Positions 1-7,801 of a stretch of 64,000 nt of DNA are shown in pieces. The notes beneath the pieces were generated by a model. It did no database searches, was not told where the DNA came from, and saw only the letters and a program-made list of their open reading frames with translations. The DNA comes from Gemmatimonadota bacterium (lineage in GTDB: Bacteria > Gemmatimonadota > Gemmatimonadetes > Gemmatimonadales > GWC2-71-9), in assembly GCA_003223395.1 (NCBI GenBank), contig QHUZ01000024.1, positions 28,094-92,093 of the forward strand. Reading direction: 5' to 3'. The translations under genes were made by a program, and so were the position numbers. The first letter of the stretch is position 1. Every line of letters starts with the position of its first letter.

Positions 1-1
1 C

Positions 2-304
2 TTCGAGATTCGGCCGGGCGATCCCACGAACCGCTTCTCCGGCTCGCAACTCGCCGCGGGGTGGGCGATCGGCGCCAAGACATTCCTCGTGCTGAACGCA
101 GGCCTGTGCCGAAATACCACGAACCAAAAGGCGCGATTCACGAACACCCTGGGCGCGACGTTGCAGTTCCGCTTCAGTCCGGAATGGCGCACCGAGGCCA
201 GCTTCGAGCCGGTCCGTAACTGCGGGCTCGATGATCCGGTGCTGAATCCCAGCACTCCCACACGTCAGGTCGGCTTCGACGTGTTCTGGGAGCGGCGCTA
301 CTAA
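2..304 (+). CDS. TamB-like translocation/assembly module protein, C-terminal fragment (5' truncated by window edge)
   Basis: Open frame from base 2; C-terminal beta-rich '...GWAIGAKTFLVLNAGLC...LGATLQFRFSPEWRTEASFEP...GFDVFWERRY' resembles the DUF490/TamB C-terminus. Confidence 0.6.
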   Translation, partial: FEIRPGDPTNRFSGSQLAAGWAIGAKTFLVLNAGLCRNTTNQKARFTNTLGATLQFRFSPEWRTEASFEPVRNCGLDDPVLNPSTPTRQVGFDVFWERRY

Positions 305-1231
305 ATGACGCGCGCGCTGCTGATCACCAATCCTTTCGCGGCGCGCGCGCACGCACGGGCGGTCACGGCGATCCGCGACATCCTGCAGGGCGGCGGCTGG
401 AGCGTGGAGGTTCGGTCCACGGCCGGCCCCGGCGACGCGCGCCGGATCGCGGAGGAATCGCGAGGCATGGGATTCGACGTCCTCGTGAGCCACGGCGGCG
501 ACGGGACGGCGATGCAGGTCGCGGCGGGCATCGCGGGCACGGGAATCGCGCTGGGCCTGGTGCCCGGCGGCACCGGGAACGTGCTCGCGGGGAACCTGCG
601 CCTGCCGCGTTCGATGGCCAGCGCGGCACGCGCGCTCCTCAAGGCACGCAGCCAGCCCATCGACCTTGGGGTGGTGAAACGCCCCGACGGGCCGCATTAC
701 TTCGCGGTCGCGGCGGGCACCGGCTTCGACGCGCAGCTCATGGCAGACACCAGCCTCCAGCAAAAGCGCCGCTGGAAATTGGGAGCATACCTGGTGCGCG
801 CGGCGCTGACCCTGTCCTCGGTGCGCAGCGCGCCACACCGGGTGACGGTCGATGGTACAGTCCACGAAATCCGCGCCGCGATGCTCCTCGTCCTGAACTG
901 CGGCAAGCTGCCCCCCGGATTCCTCACCTTGCGCTCCAATCTCGTTCCCGACGACGGCTGGCTCGATGTCGTGGCGCTCGACGCCGACGGCGCGTTGCAG
1001 AGCGCGAGCGCGGTGATCGAGCTGCTGGTGGGCAACGGCAAGGCGGACGGACAGGGCCGGCGCGTCTGGTGGGCGCGCGGCCGCACGGTCCGCGTCGAAG
1101 TGCCGGTCGGCGCGCCGCGTCCGGTGCAGCTCGACGGTGAAGTGACGGGGGACACGCCCTTCGAGGCGCAGTTGCTGCCGAGGGCGCTCACCGTGTTGGT
1201 CGGCTCCGCGTTCAAGGCTCACCATGGCTGA
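305..1231 (+). CDS. Diacylglycerol kinase family lipid kinase (YegS/BmrU-like)
   Basis: Motifs GGDGTAMQVAAGI and PGGTGNVLAGNL typical of the DAGK catalytic domain. Confidence 0.92.
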   Translation: MTRALLITNPFAARAHARAVTAIRDILQGGGWSVEVRSTAGPGDARRIAEESRGMGFDVLVSHGGDGTAMQVAAGIAGTGIALGLVPGGTGNVLAGNLRLPRSMASAARALLKARSQPIDLGVVKRPDGPHYFAVAAGTGFDAQLMADTSLQQKRRWKLGAYLVRAALTLSSVRSAPHRVTVDGTVHEIRAAMLLVLNCGKLPPGFLTLRSNLVPDDGWLDVVALDADGALQSASAVIELLVGNGKADGQGRRVWWARGRTVRVEVPVGAPRPVQLDGEVTGDTPFEAQLLPRALTVLVGSAFKAHHG

Positions 1232-2567
1232 CACGCTGCTGCTCGTGGACGATGATGCGGCGGTGGTGCGCGCCATCGGGGACTACTTCGAGCGCATCGG
1301 CTACGAGGTGTGGCGCGACGGAACCGGCGAGCAGGCGATGGACACCTTCCATCGCGTGCGTCCGGACGTGGTGCTCCTCGACCTGCATCTCCCCGACTCG
1401 AACGGGCTGGTCGTGCTCGAGCGCCTGCGCCGGGAAGGTGCGGCGGTGATTCTGCTGACCGGCCAGGGCGACATCGAGACCGCGGTGAAAGCGATGCAGC
1501 TCGGCGCCGAGAATTTCCTGACTAAGCCGGTGGACATGACGCATCTGTCAGCCGCGATCGCCCGGGTCGCCGAGAAGGTGCGGTTGTCGCGGCAGAACGC
1601 CCGGCTCAGGGCGTTGGACCACGAGGCGGAGGGCATCGGCTCGCTGGGCGTCTCGCCCGCCATGCAGGAGCTGGCGCGGCAGATCGAGCTGCTGGCGGCG
1701 AGCGAGCGGTCGACGGTGCTGCTCTCAGGCGAGAGCGGGACGGGCAAGGGCTGGGCCGCGCGCGTGATCCACAATCTCTCGCCCCGCGCCGGTGGTCCGT
1801 TCGTCGAGGTCAACTGCGCCGGCCTCTCGGCGACCTTTCTCGATTCCGAATTGTTCGGACACGAAAAAGGTGCGTATACCGACGCCAAGGAACGGAAGGT
1901 CGGCCTGTTCGAGCTGGCCGATCACGGCACGATCTTCCTCGATGAGATCGGCGAGTTGACGTCGGAGCTCCAACCCAAGTTGCTCAAGGTTCTCGAGACG
2001 AAGAAATTCCGCCGGCTCGGCGGGACGCGCGAGCTGAGCGTGGATGTCCGGCTGATCGCGGCGACAAACCGCGATCTCGTGCGTGAAGTCGAAGCGGGGC
2101 GGTTCCGGGAAGATCTGTACTACCGGCTGAACGTCATGCCGCTCGCGCTGCCGCCCGTGCGTGATCGCTCGCGGGAAGACCGGCTCAATCTGATCACGCG
2201 GATCATCAGTGACCTGAAGACGCAGCTGCCGGGATGCCCGAGCGACTGTACGACGGACGTGCTGGATCGCCTGTTATCGGCGCCGTGGCCCGGCAATGTC
2301 CGCGAGATGCGGAATGTGCTCGAGCGGTCGATGATCCTGGGGCGCGGGCAGCCGACCATCGGTGTCGAGCAACTGCCGCCCGATCTGCGGCAACGCGCGA
2401 GCACGGACCGGCGTTACACGGCGCAGTCCCTATCGGAAGTGGAGCGGCAGCACATCGAGCGAACGCTGCGACATCACAGCGGGAATCGCACGCGGGCCGC
2501 GCTGGAGCTGGGGATTTCGCGCGCAACCCTGATCAACAAGATCAAAGCCTACGCGTTGAACCTCTAG
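1224..2567 (+). CDS. Sigma-54-dependent response regulator (REC-AAA+-Fis HTH)
   Basis: REC domain, GESGTGKGWAARVIH Walker A, GAYTDA, C-terminal HTH 'NRTRAALELGISRATLINKIK'. Confidence 0.92.
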   Translation: MADTLLLVDDDAAVVRAIGDYFERIGYEVWRDGTGEQAMDTFHRVRPDVVLLDLHLPDSNGLVVLERLRREGAAVILLTGQGDIETAVKAMQLGAENFLTKPVDMTHLSAAIARVAEKVRLSRQNARLRALDHEAEGIGSLGVSPAMQELARQIELLAASERSTVLLSGESGTGKGWAARVIHNLSPRAGGPFVEVNCAGLSATFLDSELFGHEKGAYTDAKERKVGLFELADHGTIFLDEIGELTSELQPKLLKVLETKKFRRLGGTRELSVDVRLIAATNRDLVREVEAGRFREDLYYRLNVMPLALPPVRDRSREDRLNLITRIISDLKTQLPGCPSDCTTDVLDRLLSAPWPGNVREMRNVLERSMILGRGQPTIGVEQLPPDLRQRASTDRRYTAQSLSEVERQHIERTLRHHSGNRTRAALELGISRATLINKIKAYALNL

Positions 2568-2584
2568 GCTGCTATCTTGAGGCG

Positions 2585-2767
2585 ATGGAAAAGCCCAAGC
2601 TCAAGGAACACGATGGCATGCAGTGCCGCGCCTGCGGGAACGAAGAGCGGGCGTCGGAGGGTTACCCCTGCGCGGACTGCGGCACCTTCATCTGTCTCAT
2701 CTGCACATTCCGCGGCGTGACGCGCTGCAAGGCGTGCGAGGAAAAGGCAAAAACCGCAAAAGCCTGA
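2585..2767 (+). CDS. Small zinc-ribbon/B-box-like protein
   Basis: 60 aa with Cys pairs CRAC, CADC, CLIC, CKAC; ATG preceded by extended -10-like TGCTATCTT. Confidence 0.65.
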   Translation: MEKPKLKEHDGMQCRACGNEERASEGYPCADCGTFICLICTFRGVTRCKACEEKAKTAKA

Positions 2768-2769
2768 CC

Positions 2770-3186
2770 TCAGCTCCCTGCGACGATTGCGACGGCCGTC
2801 AGGATCGCGATCGCACTGAACCCGACCCCCGCCCGCGGTCCGAAATACTTGAAGCCCAACAGGGCGACCAGAGCGATACTGGCGAACACCGCCCAGGCAA
2901 CCGGCAACAACGCGTGACGTTGTATCGAGTCCAAACCGCCCAGAACCCAGAGCGCGACGATCGCCGGCACAAACAGCGCGCTGACGCACAGGCCGTTGCC
3001 GAGCCAGAACTTGAACCAGGTTGTATCGGCACCCTGCCACCCGAAATGCACGGACTTCATTGCGTCGAACACACGGTCAGCCTCGGGGCCAGCCATGGGT
3101 CCGCGGCGTGCAGTTCCTAACATCCCGCCAAGCGTGTGCCCGATTGTCGCCAGCAACAGGAGACCCGCGCAGATTCGGTAAAGCAT
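2770..3186 (-). CDS. Hypothetical integral membrane protein
   Basis: 138 aa with four hydrophobic segments. Confidence 0.6.
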   Translation of the reverse strand: MLYRICAGLLLLATIGHTLGGMLGTARRGPMAGPEADRVFDAMKSVHFGWQGADTTWFKFWLGNGLCVSALFVPAIVALWVLGGLDSIQRHALLPVAWAVFASIALVALLGFKYFGPRAGVGFSAIAILTAVAIVAGS

Positions 3187-3193
3187 CGAAGGC

Positions 3194-3841
3194 CTAGGCT
3201 CCCGCTCGCCGCCGCTTCAACTCCAGCGCGAGCTCTTCGCGTGGCGCGCCGAGCTCCTCGGCCAGCTTGCTCAGCGCCGCCTCGGTTCCCTCCCACTCCC
3301 GCGCCGCCGCCAACGCGTCGAGCGCCACTTCTTCGATCGCGGCCGACCGCTCCTCGAGCTCGCGCGTCCGCACCGCGACCTCGCGCGCCAGCCACTGCTC
3401 GAGCTCGCGCCGATCCACCTCCAGCTGACGCTGCCGCAATGCATGCTGCAACGACAACTCCAACTCCTCGAGATCCACCGGCTTGATGAGATAGTCGTAC
3501 GCACCGAGTTTGAGGCATTCGATCGCGGTGCGTGGCTCATCGATCGCCGTGAGCATCAGCACCGCGAGATCGGGATCCCGGGCGAGCACCTTCGGCAGCA
3601 GCTCCACCCCGCTCGTTTCGGGCATGCGGATGTCGCACAGCATCGCCTGCGGGTTGTGCGCCGCGAGCAGCTGCAGCGCCTCGTTCGCGTTCGCCGCGGC
3701 TTGCACGTGATAGCCCAGGCGACTCAAAAAGCGCGTCAGCGCCTGGCGAATGCCGTCCTCATCGTCCACGACGAGCACGGTCGTGCGATCGGGAGGCGCC
3801 GGGACAGGGGCGGGGGCGTTGGGAGATGTCATGGCCGTCAA
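3194..3841 (-). CDS. Response regulator receiver protein with C-terminal coiled coil
   Basis: REC motif 'TTVLVVDDEDGIRQAL...MLCDIRMPETSG...YDYLIKPVD' followed by Glu/Arg/Ala-rich helix, no DNA-binding domain. Confidence 0.85.
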   Translation of the reverse strand: MTAMTSPNAPAPVPAPPDRTTVLVVDDEDGIRQALTRFLSRLGYHVQAAANANEALQLLAAHNPQAMLCDIRMPETSGVELLPKVLARDPDLAVLMLTAIDEPRTAIECLKLGAYDYLIKPVDLEELELSLQHALRQRQLEVDRRELEQWLAREVAVRTRELEERSAAIEEVALDALAAAREWEGTEAALSKLAEELGAPREELALELKRRRAGA

Positions 3842-3868
3842 CGTTGCCGACGTTATCTTGGCGCGTCA

Positions 3869-4786
3869 ATGAGCACGTCACGCACGAATCTCGCGGCGGT
3901 CCCGGGTATCACCGTCGGGCACACGACCATCGAAGCGCACGGCACGGGGTGTACCGTCGTCCTCGCGCCGGAGTCCGGAATGCGGGCCGCAGTCTGCGTC
4001 CGCGGGCGGGCGACCGGGACCCGCGAGCTCGATGTCCTGGATCCCCGTCACCTCGTCGAGCGCATCGACGCGATCCTCTTCACCGGCGGATCGGCGCTCG
4101 GGCTCGGCGTGGCGGACGGCGTGATGCGCTGGCTCCGCGAGCGGGGGCGGGGACTTCCGGTTGGCCCGATGGGCACCATCCCGATCGTGCCCTCGGCAGT
4201 GATTTTCGATCTGGGCAACGCCGGCAAGCCACTCGGCTGGCCCACTCCCGATGACGCCTATCGCGCGTGCGATAATGCCAGCGCCGATTACGCCGACGGG
4301 CGCGTCGGGGTGGGGCGCGGGGCGACATGCGGCAAGGCGGCCGGACTCGAGAAGATGGTCCCGGCGGGTGTCGGGTCCTGGGCGGCGCAGTTCGGTGACG
4401 TGATCGTCGCGGTGCTGGTGGTGGTGAACGCGGTGGGCGATGTGAGAAACGCGCGCGGGGAGATCATTGCCGGGAGCGTCGACAGTCTCCGCTACCTCGC
4501 CGAAGGGGGCGCGCCGCTCGGCGACCCGGCACGCTTGAATCGCAATACGACGCTCGCCGTGATCGCGACGAACGCGGACCTCGATCGCGTGCAGCTGCAA
4601 GCGCTCGCGCAGTCCGGCAGCGACGCACTCGCGCGCCGTATCACACCGTACGGCACATTGTTCGACGGCGACGTCATCTTCGCGGTGAGCACCGCGACGG
4701 TGCAGCCAAAGTCCGCGCTGCAGGTGGACGCGATCGCCGCCCTCGTGGTCCCCGAAGCGGTCGAGCGCGCGGTGCGCCGTGGATAA
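3869..4786 (+). CDS. P1 family peptidase (DmpA-like)
   Basis: 'VPGITVGHTTIEAHGTGCTVVL', 'FTGGSALGLGVADGVMRWLRE', 'GRVGVGRGATCGKAAG'; ATG at 3869. Confidence 0.88.
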   Translation: MSTSRTNLAAVPGITVGHTTIEAHGTGCTVVLAPESGMRAAVCVRGRATGTRELDVLDPRHLVERIDAILFTGGSALGLGVADGVMRWLRERGRGLPVGPMGTIPIVPSAVIFDLGNAGKPLGWPTPDDAYRACDNASADYADGRVGVGRGATCGKAAGLEKMVPAGVGSWAAQFGDVIVAVLVVVNAVGDVRNARGEIIAGSVDSLRYLAEGGAPLGDPARLNRNTTLAVIATNADLDRVQLQALAQSGSDALARRITPYGTLFDGDVIFAVSTATVQPKSALQVDAIAALVVPEAVERAVRRG

Positions 4787-5786
4787 GCTCGAGCGCGCGG
4801 TTGATGACATTCGCCGCAAGTGGGCCCCCGATGGCCGGCTGGCGGTGTTCGAGATTTCGATCGCGCCCAATGTAGGGGCGCAGCATGCGGCGCCCCTGCT
4901 ATCCGGAATTACTTCATCCCGCGATGCACGCGATGCGCTACGCCGGCTCGCGAACGATGCGGAGCTGGTCGACAAGGTTGCGCTGATTCCCGATAAGGTC
5001 GTCGATCCTGCAGCCATCGTCACCGCGGCGCTCGCGCCGCTCCTCGGCGAGCCGAAGGTGTCAGCACCGCGGGTGAGCGAAGTTCTGCACGGCGAAGTGG
5101 TCGACGTGTTGGAACGCCGCGACGACTGGCTACGCGTGCGCGCGCCGGACGGTTACATCGGCTGGCTCAACGGGGGATTTGTCGCCATGGGCCCCACCGA
5201 CTGGGCCGCGGACTGGGGCGAACGGGCAACGGCCCGCTCGCTCAGTGCCGACATCCTGACGACCGACGGCCGGCGCAGGCTGCCGACCGGCGCACGAGTC
5301 GCGTTCCGGCGCGGCGTCGTGGAGCTCGCCGACGGGCAGCGGGGTGCGGTGGCGGCCGGGAACGTGCGCCGCGAGCAGGAGCTGCGTGTCGAAGCGCGCC
5401 ATCTCGCGCTGCCGGAGCTCGCGCAGAAGTGGTATGCGGGCGCGCCGTATCTCTGGGGCGGGCGCACCGAGTGGGGCATCGATTGTTCCGGACTCGTGCA
5501 AGCGGTGTACGCCGCGCGCGGTATCCAGCTGCCGCGCGACAGCGATCAGCAGTTCGGCCACGGGAAGGAGATCGTGATGGCGTCGGACGGTGCGGGTTAC
5601 GAGGCCGGCGATCTGCTGTTCTTTGCGGAACGGGGGCGCGTGTCCCACGTGGCACTCTGGGCGGGAGCCGGACGCATCGTGCACTCGGCGCTCTCGCGGG
5701 GCGGCGTGGGCGGGGACCGCTTGTTTGGTGACGAGCCGCGGATGGTGAGGCTGCGGGAGAGCTTGGTTGGGGTGCGGCGCCTTTAA
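4779..5786 (+). CDS. C40 (NlpC/P60) peptidase with SH3-like domain
   Basis: 'GAPYLWGGRTEWGIDCSGLVQAVYAARGIQLPRDSDQQ...GDLLFFAERGRVSHVALWAG'. Confidence 0.9.
   Translation: MDKLERAVDDIRRKWAPDGRLAVFEISIAPNVGAQHAAPLLSGITSSRDARDALRRLANDAELVDKVALIPDKVVDPAAIVTAALAPLLGEPKVSAPRVSEVLHGEVVDVLERRDDWLRVRAPDGYIGWLNGGFVAMGPTDWAADWGERATARSLSADILTTDGRRRLPTGARVAFRRGVVELADGQRGAVAAGNVRREQELRVEARHLALPELAQKWYAGAPYLWGGRTEWGIDCSGLVQAVYAARGIQLPRDSDQQFGHGKEIVMASDGAGYEAGDLLFFAERGRVSHVALWAGAGRIVHSALSRGGVGGDRLFGDEPRMVRLRESLVGVRRL
4872..4899. repeat. Palindromic REP-like element copy 1 (inside C40 peptidase gene)
   Basis: GTAGGGGCGCAGCATGCGGCGCCCCTGC, 2 mismatches to the perfect 28-bp palindrome. Confidence 0.85.
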
Positions 5787-5805
5787 GGCGTGCGTATTTT
5801 TGGAT

Positions 5806-6507
5806 ATGCGTTTGATCTTATTCGACATCGACGGAACCCTCCTCTGGACCGCTGGGGCGGGTAGACGTGCCATTCACCGCGCCATGCTCGATGAAGTGGG
5901 CACCGCGGGCCCGATCGACGGCTACCGCTTCGACGGCAAGACCGACCCGCAAATCGTGCGCGAGCTGCTGACGTTGGCAGGTCATCCCGAGGCCAGCTCC
6001 GAGGATCGCGTGACGGCGGTGTGCCGACGCTACGTCGAATTGCTGACCGCCGAGCTCGAAAAGCCCACGCAGACAACGAAGATCTATCCGGGCATCACGG
6101 AGCTGCTCAGCGCGCTCGAGCCCTATGAGGCGGACCGCCGCGCGCTCGTCGGACTGCTCACCGGAAACGTCGAGCATGGGGCGCGACTGAAGCTGCGGTC
6201 GGCGGGATTGGATCCCGCGCGGTTTGTGGTCGGCGCCTTCGGCTCGGACTCCCATCACCGTCCTGATCTGCCCGCGGTCGCGGCGCGCCGTGCGGCGGAC
6301 CACACCGGACGTCCGTTCCGCGGCGCCGACATCGTGATCGTCGGCGACACGCCCGATGATGTCGCGTGCGGCAAGCCGATGGGCGCGCGCACGGTTGGCG
6401 TGGCGACCGGCTTCTACGACGTGCCCGCGCTGCGTGCGGCCGGAGCGACGCACGTGTTCCGAGACCTCAGCGATACCCAAGCGGTGCTGGGCGCGTTGCT
6501 GTCATGA
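5806..6507 (+). CDS. HAD family hydrolase
   Basis: 'LILFDIDGTLLWTAGAGRRA', 'VIVGDTPDDVACGKPMGART'; ATG at 5806. Confidence 0.9.
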   Translation: MRLILFDIDGTLLWTAGAGRRAIHRAMLDEVGTAGPIDGYRFDGKTDPQIVRELLTLAGHPEASSEDRVTAVCRRYVELLTAELEKPTQTTKIYPGITELLSALEPYEADRRALVGLLTGNVEHGARLKLRSAGLDPARFVVGAFGSDSHHRPDLPAVAARRAADHTGRPFRGADIVIVGDTPDDVACGKPMGARTVGVATGFYDVPALRAAGATHVFRDLSDTQAVLGALLS

Positions 6508-7070
6508 ATCAATCGGTGGACGAGCTCGAGCTGAAAGCGCGGGTGGACGATCCGGCCGCCCTCGAGCGCGCCATCGTCGACGCCGGCGGGGAGCTCATGT
6601 TCCGCGGCGAGATGATCGACCGGCGCTACGACCGAAAGGGCCGGCTGGCGCGGCGCGACGAGGTGTTGCGGCTGCGCGTGTTCCGCCCCGACAGCGGCGC
6701 GGCGCCCTTCGGCGTCCTGGGCTGGAAGGGTCCCGTCAGCGTGCGCGACGGTTACAAGCACCGCGCGGAGCACGAGGCGCAGGTCGCGCAACCGGAGGCC
6801 GCGCGCATCATCTTCGAGCGCCTCGGTTACGAGGTCGTGCTGCGCATCGACCGCAAGATCGCGGAGTACCGCCTCGCTGGCGCGACGGTGCGCATCGAGT
6901 GGTATCCCGCCATGGACGTGCTGGTCGAAATCGAAGGTGAACCGGAAGCCATCGAGCGCGCCGTGCGCGCCACCGGACTCGCGCGCGACCGGTTCCTGCC
7001 GGAAGCCCTAGCGCATTTCGTCCGCGCGTACGAGGAGCGCACCGGACGGACCGCGCGGCTCGCCCAATGA
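6504..7070 (+). CDS. CYTH-domain (class IV adenylate cyclase/thiamine-triphosphatase-like) protein
   Basis: 'ELELKARVDDPAALERAI...RYDRKGRLARRDEVLRLRVFR...KGP...EYRLAGATVRIEWYPAMDVLVEIEG'; ATGA overlap with upstream gene. Confidence 0.85.
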   Translation: MNQSVDELELKARVDDPAALERAIVDAGGELMFRGEMIDRRYDRKGRLARRDEVLRLRVFRPDSGAAPFGVLGWKGPVSVRDGYKHRAEHEAQVAQPEAARIIFERLGYEVVLRIDRKIAEYRLAGATVRIEWYPAMDVLVEIEGEPEAIERAVRATGLARDRFLPEALAHFVRAYEERTGRTARLAQ

Positions 7071-7801
7071 AGCTGCTGATGCCGCTGCGCGTCCCCGAGC
7101 TGGCGCCGTCGCTCGGGCGCGTCATCGTGCCGCGTCGCCTGCTCGATCCGTGGGTGCCACTCGACGACATCCGCGAGGAGCTGGCGACGCGCGTGCTGGA
7201 GCTGGGCGGTGAAGGGCGGTCGGCCGCGGCGCGCGAATCGGACGGGGACACGCGGGCGCGCGTCCTCGAAATCACCGGCCGCGGCGCCTGGGCCGCGGCC
7301 TGGGACCACGCCGTCCGCCGTGCCGGAGCCCGGGTCGCCGACGCGCTGGACGCCGAGATCACACGCACCGCGCGGACGGTACGCCTGCCGCGCCGCCGCC
7401 TGCGCCGGCATCTGCTCAGCAATTCGGAGAAGCGCGCGATCGTGGCGCGGTTGGGAACCGGCGGCGGCCCGTTCGTCGCGGCGCTCGACGAGCTGGAAGC
7501 GGCCGCGGCGCGCGCCGGCGACGCGTCCGTCCTCGAAAAGGACGCGCACGCCACGTGGCAGGAAGCGCTACGCACGGTGGCGCGACGGCTCGAAGCCGCG
7601 TGGCTCGCCCTCGAGGCCGAAGTGGACGCGGAGCGCGAGCGCTGGAATTCGGAGATCGAGGCGCTCGCCGCCTGGCGGCCCGCGCGTTGGCCGATCTTGG
7701 TCGTCTGGATTCCGCTTGCCGCACTGCTGGTGTGGCTTGGCCTGATACTCGGCGGCTACGTCTCGGCTCCCGCGTGGCTCGCGTCGCGACTGGGCTTCTA
7801 G
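7067..7801 (+). CDS. Hypothetical protein with C-terminal transmembrane helix
   Basis: 244 aa, hydrophobic 'WPILVVWIPLAALLVWLGLILGGYV' near the C-terminus; 4-bp overlap with upstream gene. Confidence 0.6.
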   Translation: MKLLMPLRVPELAPSLGRVIVPRRLLDPWVPLDDIREELATRVLELGGEGRSAAARESDGDTRARVLEITGRGAWAAAWDHAVRRAGARVADALDAEITRTARTVRLPRRRLRRHLLSNSEKRAIVARLGTGGGPFVAALDELEAAAARAGDASVLEKDAHATWQEALRTVARRLEAAWLALEAEVDAERERWNSEIEALAAWRPARWPILVVWIPLAALLVWLGLILGGYVSAPAWLASRLGF

